Below, piece by piece: positions 1 through 8,189 of a stretch of 64,000 nt of DNA. Below the pieces are notes generated by a model, which made no database searches, was not told the origin of the DNA, and worked only from the letters and a program-made list of their open reading frames with translations. Made by a program: the position numbers and the translations under genes. The stretch is from Chitinophagaceae bacterium (lineage in GTDB: Bacteria; Bacteroidota; Bacteroidia; Chitinophagales; Chitinophagaceae), in NCBI GenBank assembly GCA_025933775.1, contig JAICZH010000002.1:1-64000 (forward strand), written 5' to 3'. The stretch's first letter is position 1. The number at the start of each line of letters is the position of its first letter.

Positions 1-92
1 GTAGTACGGCTTACTCCATACTTTTTTGAAAGCTCGCGGTAAGAGATCCCATCTTCTAAATACTCTCTTACTGCCTGGTTTTTTATGTCCAT
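1..92 (-). CDS. IS3-family OrfA-like transposase, N-terminal fragment
   Basis: The ORF is too short for the track. Reading the minus strand from ATG at 92 gives about 30 residues beginning MDIKNQAVREYLEDG and continuing through a helix-turn-helix stretch (SYRELSKKYGVSRT) before running off the window edge. This is the usual start of the small HTH protein (OrfA) of IS3-type elements, which binds the terminal repeats and is made with OrfB by frameshifting. The family is inferred from the HTH pattern and from the terminal-repeat-like sequence just upstream; the rest of the element is outside the window, so its integrity cannot be judged. Confidence 0.7.
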   Translation of the reverse strand, partial: MDIKNQAVREYLEDGISYRELSKKYGVSRT

Positions 93-132
93 TTTTGGTT
101 GATTTTGTGTCAACCTATTTCAGGACAAGACA
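1..132. mobile_element. right end of an IS3-like insertion sequence (partial)
   Basis: The stretch at 107-132 reads, on the minus strand, TGTCTTGTCCTGAAATAGG followed by TTGACAC. It looks like an IS3-type terminal inverted repeat beginning with TG, and the transposase start codon lies 15 bp inside it. The other end is off the window. The element abuts the attC-like sequence at 150-209. Confidence 0.6.
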
Positions 133-149
133 TTACAAAAAGCTGAAAA

Positions 150-209
150 TATATTTGTCGCCCCGCCATATCGCCAATGCAATGTTAGCGGTAGCCTTTC
201 GTCCGAACG
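150..209. repeat. attC-like half site at the 3' end of the MORN gene, apparently interrupted by the IS
   Basis: On the minus strand the MORN gene stop codon sits in AAATAACGTTCGG, followed by GGCTACCGCTAACATTGC and a GC-rich stretch (GGCGATATGGCGGGGCGAC), and then the IS end. CGCTAAC and CCGAACG also occur around the inverted repeat at 884-1090. A symmetrical second arm is not visible, which is expected if the IS inserted in the loop. The assignment is inference from this resemblance. Confidence 0.35.
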
Positions 210-881
210 TTATTTCCATCTTTCAGAAATAATTTTATCATCTTTAAAATCTCTTTCTAAAATAAGTTTATTGTCCGCCGCATTATAGTATTTCCAAAGC
301 CCATTGTATAAACTGTCTTTATAAATTCCAACTACAAAAACGTTTATCATTGTGTCATTGCCATTTTTATCTTTATTCAAGAAGTCCTGGAACTTCTTTA
401 TACCGTCACCATTTGATATTTGCTGCAAACCGCTACTGTCCCAATAATTAACAAGAAACACTTTGTTGTCTTTGTAATAGAGCTCGGTTTCAGGTTTGCC
501 GTTGTCGTAATAATGCGTCGCAGTGCCAACTAAATTTCCGTCAATCTGATTGCCTTTAAACATTAAACTTCCGGTCTTGTGAAATTCAGTTACTTCTCCG
601 TTGATTTTTCCATTTTTATAAATGCACTTTCCCAATAGCTTGCCGTCTTTATAGTAGGCAACCGATTCACCGTTTTTTGTCGAGTCTATAAATTTCGTTT
701 CACTTGCCAACTGTCCGTTTTCATAGAAATGTCTTTCAATGAAACAGTTTGGTGTGTCAGAGTAAATTCTCTCTACTTTGATTTTGCCATTGTCCCACTT
801 AGAAATGACTTCTTGTTTATTTGTCCTGCAACTAAACAAGAAAAGAAATGTCAGGCATGCTATGAGTTTGAAGGCTGCCAT
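210..881 (-). CDS. MORN-repeat lipoprotein (YwqK-like)
   Basis: A 223-residue protein when started at Met22 of the track ORF. That start gives a clean lipoprotein signal (MAAFKLIACLTFLFLFSC) and places the ATG right after the attC-like site. The body carries repeated MORN_2-type units such as YENGQLASETKF, YYKDGKLLGKCIYKNGK and YYDNGKPETELYYKD, as in YwqK-family proteins, which some databases call antitoxins without direct proof. It is probably anchored in the outer or inner membrane. The upstream part of the track ORF is translated through the repeat and is not believed. The gene has the compact cassette layout expected of an integron cassette. Its function is unknown. Confidence 0.7.
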   Translation of the reverse strand: MAAFKLIACLTFLFLFSCRTNKQEVISKWDNGKIKVERIYSDTPNCFIERHFYENGQLASETKFIDSTKNGESVAYYKDGKLLGKCIYKNGKINGEVTEFHKTGSLMFKGNQIDGNLVGTATHYYDNGKPETELYYKDNKVFLVNYWDSSGLQQISNGDGIKKFQDFLNKDKNGNDTMINVFVVGIYKDSLYNGLWKYYNAADNKLILERDFKDDKIISERWK

Positions 882-883
882 AA

Positions 884-1090
884 GGTTACCGCTAACGAGC
901 AGGGCTTTATGCAGGTTGGGAATTAGTATTCCGTCTGCCGACAACCGCTGCTGATTGAAAATATAAAGTTGAATTTAAGAACTAAAGTTGAAAGTTGCTT
1001 GTCCTGCCCGAACCGCAGCTTGGATTTGCAACTGGTTGATGTTTGCTGGTCATGCCCAACTTGCATAAAACCCAATGTTGTGCGTTCGGC
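884..1090. repeat. attC-like long inverted repeat between two lipoprotein genes
   Basis: Arms at 902-920 (GGGCTTTATGCAGGTTGGG) and 1055-1073 (CCCAACTTGCATAAAACCC) are inverted copies matching at 17 of 19 positions. They enclose about 134 bp and are flanked outside by GTTACCGCTAACG (885-897) and GTTGTGCGTTCGG (1077-1089). On the minus strand this runs from the stop of the 1094-1873 gene to the ATG of the MORN gene, which is the position of attC in a gene-cassette array. The AAC/GTT core is present, but the full RYYYAAC/GTTRRRY consensus is not, so attC identity is not proven. Confidence 0.5.
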
Positions 1091-1093
1091 ATT

Positions 1094-1873
1094 CTATTTT
1101 GTCTTCAAGTAAATCCCATCAATTGTCGCATTAAGTCCAAACTGACTTTCACAATAACCTTTTGTATAATTGATATAGACAAAGCCTTTATAAAAAGTCA
1201 CCTTAAATTCACAACTGTCGCTTTCGGGAATTTTGTAGATGAATGAATTACCAGTCATTAGTATTGTATCTTTCTCCACTTCTGCAATGTTTGGTCCTCT
1301 TTCAACATTCGTTAGTGAAAGAATATTGAAACTAATTTTATTGCCTGTAACTCTGTTTATGTCAAAGTCTCCATTATAACCTTTGTCGCCATATTGATAA
1401 TGGTAGTTTCCGAAAAGTTGAGACTCATCTGGCTTAATGTTAGGGCTACTAATTAATGTGTCCTTTGAAGAAAGTTTCATTGAAAGTTCTTTCTTGGTCT
1501 TAGGAGATACCCAAAGTCCATCAAATTTTTCTTCTGTTGGCTTACCTTCAATAACTCCTGTGATGTTGCCTGTGTTGTCAAACTCCAACAACCTATAACT
1601 TTTGTCCTCCTCAATTGTACCTAAAAGCTTAATAGGCAATTTGTGTTTTGTGTTTAAATATGTGATTTCTCCAATGATTAAATTACTGTCAAGCTGATAG
1701 TGAACAAAAACAGGTGTCTTGCCGTTTAAAGTTCCTGTCCAGCAAATTTCGCTTTTGGTGTCTGTCAAAGTTGAAGGTTTAGTAGAAACCAAAGTGTCTG
1801 TACTGTTGACTTTTTGTTGCTGATTGTTGCAAGAGATTATTGTCAATAAAAGTATGTAAGTCCAATGTTTCAT
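1094..1873 (-). CDS. lipoprotein of unknown function
   Basis: A 259-residue protein with a short lipoprotein signal (MKHWTYILLLTIISC), a Ser/Thr/Gln-rich linker and then a beta-rich body with no motif I recognise (for example CWTGTLNGKTPVFVHYQLDS and LFGNYHYQYGDKGYNGDF). A hydrophilic extracytoplasmic role is likely. The stop codon lies 3 bp from the attC-like repeat, and upstream of the start the minus strand reads GTTGTGCGTCAGCAT, similar to the outer flank of that repeat. The gene therefore has cassette-like borders on both sides. No promoter was recognised. Confidence 0.65.
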   Translation of the reverse strand: MKHWTYILLLTIISCNNQQQKVNSTDTLVSTKPSTLTDTKSEICWTGTLNGKTPVFVHYQLDSNLIIGEITYLNTKHKLPIKLLGTIEEDKSYRLLEFDNTGNITGVIEGKPTEEKFDGLWVSPKTKKELSMKLSSKDTLISSPNIKPDESQLFGNYHYQYGDKGYNGDFDINRVTGNKISFNILSLTNVERGPNIAEVEKDTILMTGNSFIYKIPESDSCEFKVTFYKGFVYINYTKGYCESQFGLNATIDGIYLKTK

Positions 1874-2091
1874 TTTAAGTAGGATGTTTCTTTATGCTGA
1901 CGCACAACACAAATATTATACGAACCCTACAATTTACCAAATTAAATTTTACAATTGATTATCAATGCATGTTCATTCGCTTTTTTGTATTGTGAGGTTC
2001 GTCAATGCACAACAATCGGTTTCTTCTTTTTAAATAAATCATCCAAGAAACTTGCTCTCACTAATTCTCGTTTGCAAAGGATTGTATTGAT

Positions 2092-5000
2092 TTACCTGTT
2101 AGGTTTTTCCAATTTACTTACTATGCCTATTCTTCTTAAAATATCGCGGTTCGAACGTTTATGCATGAGTTGATGCACCCATGAAAAAATTACAGGGAGA
2201 ATTAATAAAGTAAGAATGGTGGAAGTAACCAATCCGCCGATTACAACAATGGCAAGCGGCTTTTGTGTTTCGCTGCCGATGCCTTGCGAAATAGCTGCGG
2301 GCAATAAACCAATTGCCGCCATAAGCGCCGTCATTACCACCGGACGTATGCGGGAGATCACTCCTTTATAAATCGCTTCATCCACTTGCATTTTTTCATC
2401 TAAATTTTTTCTAAAAACACTAATGAGTATTACTCCGTTTTGAATACACACGCCAAACAATGCAATAAACCCAATGCCTGCGCTGATGCTGAAATTAAAG
2501 TGAGTAATATGCAACGCAAGAATGCCGCCTATTAATGCAAAAGGCACATTTAATAAAGTAAGAAATGCATCTTTTACATTATTAAACGTTACAAACAAAA
2601 GAAGGAAAATCGCTAAAAGACACACGGGCACTACATGCGACAAAGTTTTGGATGCACGCACCTGGTTTTCAAATTCGCCATTCCATGTTGTATAATAGCC
2701 GCGTGGCAAATGAACATTGGCATTTACTTTTTGCTGCGCTTCGTGAATGGTGCTTCCCAAATCGCGGCCACGATTAGAAAATTTTACTGCGATGTATCTT
2801 GTATTATTATCTCTGTAAATAAATGCAGGGCCGGTAATCGTTTTTATATCTGCAATTTCTTTTAAAGGAATTTTACTGTTGTCTTTGCCCGGCATCATTA
2901 AATTTTCTATCGCTTCCTGATTATTGCGAAAAGGAACTTCATAGCGCACTCTTACATCAAACTTTTTTTCGCCTTCATACAATTGCGTGGCAGCTTTGCC
3001 ACCAATCGCCATTTCAATTACGCTTTCTGCATCAGCCATAGTAATTCCATATTGCGCCATCTTTTGCTGATCCAGTTCTATGCGAAATTCGGGCTGACCG
3101 AGATTTCTTTCTACACCGAGGTCTTCAATTCCTTTTACATTTTTTAATTGCGCCATTACTTTATCTGCCAATTCATCAAGCGTTTTAAAATCGTTGCCGA
3201 AAATTTTTACAGCAAGCGAAGCATTTACTCCCGATACGGCTTCTTCCACATTATCTCTTATGGGTTGCGAATAATTGTAAACGATGCCCGGATATTTTTT
3301 AAATTGTGCATCCATTTCAGCAATTAATTCATCTTCGGTGATTTTTCTTTTCCATTCTTTTTGCGGATAAAGATCTACTTGCGTTTGTACATTATAAAAT
3401 CCTTTGGGGTCGGTGCCATCATTGGGTCTTCCTACCTGTGCCAATGTTTGTTTTACTTCAGGAAATTTATGCATGATGGCAACCATTTTATTGCTGATCT
3501 CATTGGCTTCGGGAAGGCTCACGCTCATGGGCAATTCTGCTTCTACCCACAATGCGCCTTCATTTAATTGTGGTAAAAATTCTGTTCCTAAAAATCTTGC
3601 AGAAAAAAATGTAACCAGCATTATGGCAAGCGCAATGAGTATGCTTGTTTTTTTATTACGATAAGTTAGCCTGAATAATTTTCCAATTCCTTTTTCAAAA
3701 AATATAGGAATAGGATTGTGTTTTTCTCTTACATTTTTTCTTAATAAAATACTGGATAATGCAGGAACCAATGTGAGCGTAAAAAGTAAAGCGCCCATCA
3801 ACGCAAACCCAAGTGTATAAGCCAATGGCGAAAACATTTTGCCTTCTACTTTTTGAAATGCGAATATGGGAATGAGGCAGGTAATGATAATAACTTTTGA
3901 AAAGAAAATAGCTTTACCCATTTCTGTTCCTTTTTGTTTGAACAGACCAAGCTTGGCAAGCTTATTAAATTTTTCCATTCCTACTTCGCGTGCCTTTTGA
4001 TCGAGCACTACAAAAAGTCCTTCTACCATTACAACAGCGCCGTCAATAATAATCCCGAAGTCAACTGCGCCCATGCTTAACAAGTTTGCCGACATGCCTT
4101 TTATTCTCATGCATATAAAAGCAAATAATAATGATAACGGAATAATGATACTAACGGTAACGGTTGTACGCCAATCGGCCATGAAAAGAAAAACAATTAC
4201 CGTAACTAAAATAATTCCTTCAAGAAGATTATGAATTACGGTGTGCGTTGCATAATCCATCAGGTTAGTTCTGTCGTAAAAAGTATTGATTTTTACGCCT
4301 CGCGGCAAAATATTTTCATTAAGGTCTTTTACTTTTTCGTGTATTTTGTCCAATACTACTTTTGGATTTTCTCCTTTACGAATTACAATAATTCCTTCAA
4401 TTACATCTTTATCAAAATCTCTTGCAACTTGCCCCAGCCGTGGCTTTGCAGCTTCTTTTACTGCGCCGATATTTTTTACAAGAATAGGAACGCCGTTAAT
4501 ATTTGTAATAATTATATTTTCAATATCACTTATATCGTTCAATACACCGATGCCTCTTACAACAAATGCCTGCCCGTTTTTTTCAATAACATCTCCGCCA
4601 ACATTTAAATTACTTTTAGCAACGGCCGAATACACATCGAGCGAGCTGAGATTGTATTGATAAAGCAAATTAGGATTTACACTTATCTCAAAAACTTTTT
4701 CTTCTCCCCCAAAACTATTTACATCGGCAACACCGGGCACACTTTTAAACTGCCGTTCCAGCACCCAGTCTTGTAAAGTAGTAAGGTCGCGAATAGAATA
4801 ATTTTTACCGGTGAGCGTATATCTATACACTTCGCCAGTAGGGCCGTAAGGCGGTTCCACTTCGGGTTGTACGCCTTCAGGCAAATCAACATTGCCCAGT
4901 CTGCTGGTAACTTCCTGCCTTGCAAAAGCATCTTCCACACCATCATTATAAATAATGCGGATATAGCTTAATCCGAATGCTGATGTGGATCTTAAATTTT

Positions 5001-5247
5001 CTTTTTTCTGTACAGAATTTAAAGCCACTTCCAAAGGGATCGTAATAAATTTTTCTACTTCTTCGGCGCTTCTGCCGGGCCATTGCGTTATAATAATTAT
5101 TTGTGTGTTGGTTACATCCGGAAAAGTTTCAATCGGTGTATTTTCATAACTCCAGATACCGATAACAACTAATATTACGGTAAGAAAAAAAACAAGATAC
5201 CTGTGCCGTAAAGAAAAATGAATAATATTTTTTATGAGCTTAACCAC
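2092..5247 (-). CDS. cusA: CusA/CzcA-family heavy-metal efflux RND permease
   Basis: A full-length inner-membrane RND pump (1051 residues, the usual size of the HME family) that exports metal ions using the proton gradient. It has the N-terminal TM (RYLVFFLTVILVVIGIW), the porter region with EVEPPYGPTGEVYRYT, the TM4 proton-relay segment GAVDFGIIIDGAVVMVEG near residue 396, and the C-terminal TM bundle ending in a Lys/Arg-rich tail. The start codon is GTG; no Met lies upstream in frame. It is the last gene of the cus operon, 30 bp after cusB. Specificity (Cu/Ag versus Co/Zn/Cd) cannot be set from sequence alone. One copy of the recurring 21-bp motif lies inside it, antisense. Confidence 0.93.
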   Translation of the reverse strand: MVKLIKNIIHFSLRHRYLVFFLTVILVVIGIWSYENTPIETFPDVTNTQIIIITQWPGRSAEEVEKFITIPLEVALNSVQKKENLRSTSAFGLSYIRIIYNDGVEDAFARQEVTSRLGNVDLPEGVQPEVEPPYGPTGEVYRYTLTGKNYSIRDLTTLQDWVLERQFKSVPGVADVNSFGGEEKVFEISVNPNLLYQYNLSSLDVYSAVAKSNLNVGGDVIEKNGQAFVVRGIGVLNDISDIENIIITNINGVPILVKNIGAVKEAAKPRLGQVARDFDKDVIEGIIVIRKGENPKVVLDKIHEKVKDLNENILPRGVKINTFYDRTNLMDYATHTVIHNLLEGIILVTVIVFLFMADWRTTVTVSIIIPLSLLFAFICMRIKGMSANLLSMGAVDFGIIIDGAVVMVEGLFVVLDQKAREVGMEKFNKLAKLGLFKQKGTEMGKAIFFSKVIIITCLIPIFAFQKVEGKMFSPLAYTLGFALMGALLFTLTLVPALSSILLRKNVREKHNPIPIFFEKGIGKLFRLTYRNKKTSILIALAIMLVTFFSARFLGTEFLPQLNEGALWVEAELPMSVSLPEANEISNKMVAIMHKFPEVKQTLAQVGRPNDGTDPKGFYNVQTQVDLYPQKEWKRKITEDELIAEMDAQFKKYPGIVYNYSQPIRDNVEEAVSGVNASLAVKIFGNDFKTLDELADKVMAQLKNVKGIEDLGVERNLGQPEFRIELDQQKMAQYGITMADAESVIEMAIGGKAATQLYEGEKKFDVRVRYEVPFRNNQEAIENLMMPGKDNSKIPLKEIADIKTITGPAFIYRDNNTRYIAVKFSNRGRDLGSTIHEAQQKVNANVHLPRGYYTTWNGEFENQVRASKTLSHVVPVCLLAIFLLLFVTFNNVKDAFLTLLNVPFALIGGILALHITHFNFSISAGIGFIALFGVCIQNGVILISVFRKNLDEKMQVDEAIYKGVISRIRPVVMTALMAAIGLLPAAISQGIGSETQKPLAIVVIGGLVTSTILTLLILPVIFSWVHQLMHKRSNRDILRRIGIVSKLEKPNR
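4150..4170 (+). repeat. 21-bp iterated motif, copy 1 (in cusA, antisense)
   Basis: ACTAACGGTAACG, then GTTGT, then ACG; a perfect match to both halves. The cusA frame across it encodes RTTVTVS. Confidence 0.7.
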
Positions 5248-5277
5248 TTTTTTAATTTTACTTTTTTAATGAATAAA

Positions 5278-6372
5278 TTATTCTTCATTTAATGCATTAT
5301 AAATAAGAATTTGATTTTTGCTTATCACCAAATCATTTTCGTTTACGCCATCCGTTAGATAAGTTTTATCACCGGAAATTTTTAAAATATTTACTTCCGC
5401 CGCATGCACATGATTTCTGTCTTTATAAATAATCACATAATTTTTACCGCCATCTGAAATAATAGCATCGCTAGGAATCTCCAATGCTTTCTGCGATTCA
5501 TTGCCCGCAAGTATAATGTTGGTAAACATTTCAGGCTTTAAAAGCATATCGGTATTTGGCAATACAATTTTTATTTTCATGGCTTTGCTCAAAGGATCGA
5601 GGGCAGTATTTATCTGATCCACTTTCCCATAAAAAATTTTACCGGGATAAGCAAGCGTGGTAACTTCTGCGGGTTGTCCTTGTCTTATTTTTTGAATATC
5701 TGTTTCAAAAACATTTGCCAAAATCCATACATCCTGCATATTGGAAATCGTAAATAAATTTTGTGCATTATCATTGCGGATAAAACTTCCTGCATTAATA
5801 TTTTTTTCTGCAATAAAACCATCCCGTGGAGCGGTGATTATGTAAATGCCGCCGGGCTTTGTTTTTCCGCCGCCATTTATTTCAATTTGGGTTTGTACTT
5901 TTTTTACAGCGTTCATTGCTTTGTCATATTCAAGCTTTGCCTGTATAAAATCTTTTTCGCTGCTGATGCCATTGTGATATAATTGTTCAGCATTTTTATA
6001 TTCTTTTTCTGCAATGGCTGCATCGCTGTTCACGGTAGATAGATCGGCGTAATCGCCCGCCACATCTGCGCTTTTAATCACTGCAAGCGTTTGCCCTTTT
6101 TTTACTTTATCGCCCAATGAAACATTTACACTTACCACTTGTCCGCTTGCATTGGGAAAAATTTTTATTACTTTATTATCATCATAGCTTACTTCGCCGC
6201 TGAGTGATAATACATCTTGTATGTATTCATTTTTTACGGTATCTATTTTTATAATTCGTTCAAGCGAGTCGGAAATAAAAGGGTCATTGTTAATTGCCGC
6301 AACTTCTATTTTATTTTTGCATGATAAAAAAATACATGCGCATATTATAATGTATGGAATATTGGTTTTCAT
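5278..6372 (-). CDS. cusB: efflux RND periplasmic adaptor (CusB/CzcB type)
   Basis: A 364-residue membrane-fusion protein linking the RND pump to the outer-membrane channel. The N-terminus is a lipoprotein signal (YIIICACIFLSC). It is followed by the biotinyl-lipoyl half motif (ASGQVVSVNVSLGDKVKKGQTLAVIKS), a helical hairpin rich in Glu, Lys and Ala, the returning lipoyl strand (ITAPRDGFIAEKNINAGSFI) and beta-barrel segments (GQPAEVTTLAYPGKIFYGKV). It stands between cusC (6 bp upstream) and cusA in the standard C-B-A order. No His-rich N-terminal metal-binding extension is seen. Confidence 0.9.
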   Translation of the reverse strand: MKTNIPYIIICACIFLSCKNKIEVAAINNDPFISDSLERIIKIDTVKNEYIQDVLSLSGEVSYDDNKVIKIFPNASGQVVSVNVSLGDKVKKGQTLAVIKSADVAGDYADLSTVNSDAAIAEKEYKNAEQLYHNGISSEKDFIQAKLEYDKAMNAVKKVQTQIEINGGGKTKPGGIYIITAPRDGFIAEKNINAGSFIRNDNAQNLFTISNMQDVWILANVFETDIQKIRQGQPAEVTTLAYPGKIFYGKVDQINTALDPLSKAMKIKIVLPNTDMLLKPEMFTNIILAGNESQKALEIPSDAIISDGGKNYVIIYKDRNHVHAAEVNILKISGDKTYLTDGVNENDLVISKNQILIYNALNEE

Positions 6373-6378
6373 AATTTT

Positions 6379-7665
6379 TTAATTTAAATTAATAACATCT
6401 TTACCTGCGAGATAATTTAATTCTATGATTGCTTTTATAAGACTTGAATGCTGATCGAGTAATTTTAATTTTACATCTTTATAAGCATCTGTAAAATCAA
6501 TAAACTCTAAAAGGCTTACCTGTCGCTGTTTATAGCTCTTTAGCATGTTTTGAAAAACGGAATCATATTGTTGGGAGAAATCAAGTTGCTGCAAATTGTT
6601 TACGCTTTGAAAAAATTTAATTTTTGCGACCGACGATGAAATATCATTTTCAATTTGCAAAACATTTTCATCGTATAATGTTTGTTGTTGCTTGATGTTG
6701 TATTGTGCAGATGCAATATTGCCGCGGTTTCTGTTGAATATATTTAATGGAAATGAAACAGCAAGCCCAACATAATCCGGCGCATAGCTACTGCGCTGAT
6801 CATATTCGGTTCCGATGTTTATATCCGGTTTTGCCAATGCCTTTTGATAAATAAAATTATCATGAGCATAATCAAGTTGTGAATGTGCAATCTGTATGTC
6901 GCTACGGTTAGCTTCTGCAATTTGCACCAGCGCTTGCTTTGAAGGGATTTCTTTTTTTATGAGATCGGGCAAATAATAATGAAACACGGGAAGTATAAAA
7001 GAACTATCAGCGTTTTGCAACAATAATTTTACTTCGCTTTGCAAAGGAATTAATTGTGCATCTACATTTATTAATTCATTTTGCAAACTAAACATCAGCG
7101 CTTTGATGCGCATATTATCTTTTACTGAAATATTGCCGGCTTTTAATTCTTCATCCATTCCGGTAACTAATGTTTGCAATTCATTTATTTCTTCATCATA
7201 CACCCGTTTTATTTTTAACTGATGTTCTATTTCATACAAATCGCTAATGAGCGCATATCGTAATGTTCTTACCAAATCATCAAACTGAGATGTTGAAATA
7301 GAAGTGTTATCTGCTGCAAGCTGAACTTCTTTGCTGCGCTTACCGGCAGTTTTTATTAATTGGGTTATTTGCGCATACACGTTACCGTTAGTTGCGCTGT
7401 GTTTAAAAAATCCGCCTTGCCTGTCATAAATATTCTGGTCAGTGCTTATAACCGGATTGTTCCAAAGCTTTGCCTGGCGTATTAAAGCGCGGTTCGCATC
7501 AATATTATATTTAGCGGCAAGCAGCGATAAATTATTTTGAAGAAATATTTTTTCACTTTCTTCAACAGTGATTCGCATTGTATCAACCGGTGGCGATGCG
7601 AAGCAACGCAGTGCAGGCATCATCAATGCCATGATGCACGGCAAATACCATGAACGTACATTCAT
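6379..7665 (-). CDS. cusC: TolC-family outer-membrane channel (CusC/CzcC type)
   Basis: The outer-membrane factor of the metal efflux complex. I start it at Met18 of the track ORF, which gives a normal signal peptide (MNVRSWYLPCIMALMMPALRCFA) and a protein of about 428 residues. Two long helical regions with TolC-type repeats follow (for example NRALIRQAKLWNNPVISTDQ and VGLAVSFPLNIFNRNRGNIA). It is co-directional with cusB and cusA with almost no spacing. A copy of the 21-bp motif lies inside in sense orientation. Confidence 0.88.
   Translation of the reverse strand: MNVRSWYLPCIMALMMPALRCFASPPVDTMRITVEESEKIFLQNNLSLLAAKYNIDANRALIRQAKLWNNPVISTDQNIYDRQGGFFKHSATNGNVYAQITQLIKTAGKRSKEVQLAADNTSISTSQFDDLVRTLRYALISDLYEIEHQLKIKRVYDEEINELQTLVTGMDEELKAGNISVKDNMRIKALMFSLQNELINVDAQLIPLQSEVKLLLQNADSSFILPVFHYYLPDLIKKEIPSKQALVQIAEANRSDIQIAHSQLDYAHDNFIYQKALAKPDINIGTEYDQRSSYAPDYVGLAVSFPLNIFNRNRGNIASAQYNIKQQQTLYDENVLQIENDISSSVAKIKFFQSVNNLQQLDFSQQYDSVFQNMLKSYKQRQVSLLEFIDFTDAYKDVKLKLLDQHSSLIKAIIELNYLAGKDVINLN
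7372..7392 (-). repeat. 21-bp iterated motif, copy 2 (in cusC, sense)
   Basis: Minus strand: ACTAACGGTAACG, TGTAT, GCG; one mismatch in the second half. It encodes TNGNVYA. Confidence 0.7.
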
Positions 7666-7743
7666 AATACAATAAATATTAAAAATTGAAAATGTAACTG
7701 AAAGAATATTGATCAATATTTTTCAGAATATAAAAAAGCGTTT

Positions 7744-7765
7744 ACCTGCCTACCGTCAGGCAGGT
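7744..7765. repeat. palindromic repeat forming the stop codon of the 7756-8130 gene
   Basis: ACCTGCCT and AGGCAGGT form perfect 8-bp arms around ACCGTC. On the minus strand the TGA in the loop-side half is the stop codon of the small acidic protein gene, and the last residues (APA) are encoded by the repeat. CCTGCC...GGCAGG palindromes are a common dispersed family in Bacteroidota. Confidence 0.75.
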
Positions 7766-8130
7766 GCGTAGCCGTTAGGTTTGGGCGGAGGTATAATTAT
7801 ATCGAAAGAAATCTGTGGAATTTTATCTTCTTTATATTCCTGAAACATGGATTGAGAGGTAATAAAAAGGTCTTTTGTTTTTATATTATCAAATTGCGGA
7901 AAGCAATATTCAAAAATTTTCACAAGATGAAAATTTTGGCCCTGGTCGTCATCTTCATCATCCGCATGATGATCTATGCCAAGCTTTACCATCACCAGTT
8001 CTACAATGCTGTTGATATCATCTACCTGAAAACCGTTTCCATCATACACATCATCTTCCGGAACCTGCGGCAGGAACATGGAAGTGTTCATGTGAGACAG
8101 TAATAAAATAAATGCAAGCAGCCTTTTCAT
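7756..8130 (-). CDS. small secreted acidic protein preceding the cus operon
   Basis: A 124-residue protein with a signal-like N-terminus (MKRLLAFILLLSHMNTSMFLP) and an Asp/His-rich centre (DHHADDEDDDQGQNFH) that could bind metal ions. The end is Pro-rich (IIIPPPKPNGYAPA). It lies 90 bp upstream of cusC on the same strand and is the likely first gene of the metal-efflux operon. Small proteins in this position are common in Bacteroidota czc/cus operons, but I know of no assigned function. Metal sensing or buffering in the periplasm is inference from composition and context. The C-terminal residues come from a dispersed palindrome. Confidence 0.65.
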   Translation of the reverse strand: MKRLLAFILLLSHMNTSMFLPQVPEDDVYDGNGFQVDDINSIVELVMVKLGIDHHADDEDDDQGQNFHLVKIFEYCFPQFDNIKTKDLFITSQSMFQEYKEDKIPQISFDIIIPPPKPNGYAPA

Positions 8131-8189
8131 GGATTTTGCAAAAGTATTGCGGGATTGAAATAATAGTTTATAAAAATTTTCTTAAAACT

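Noticed and set aside
884-897. GTTACCGCTAACG near the attC-like repeat looks like the 13-mer.
   Set aside because: Only about 8 of 10 core bases agree and the ACG half is absent; better explained as part of the inverted-repeat boundary.
3361-3664. Plus-strand ORFs over cusA (3361-3567, 3404-3664, 4231-4660).
   Set aside because: They are shadows of a conserved RND gene on the other strand and show no family pattern.
5340-5359. Possible further copy of the 21-bp motif in cusB (CTAACGGATGGCG...ACG, then AAAATGATTT).
   Set aside because: The spacing to ACG is one base short and the middle differs, so it was not counted.
7767-7779. CCTAACGGCTACG in the small acidic protein gene, similar to the 21-bp motif.
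   Set aside because: No ACG at the required distance; the neighbouring palindrome explains part of the sequence.
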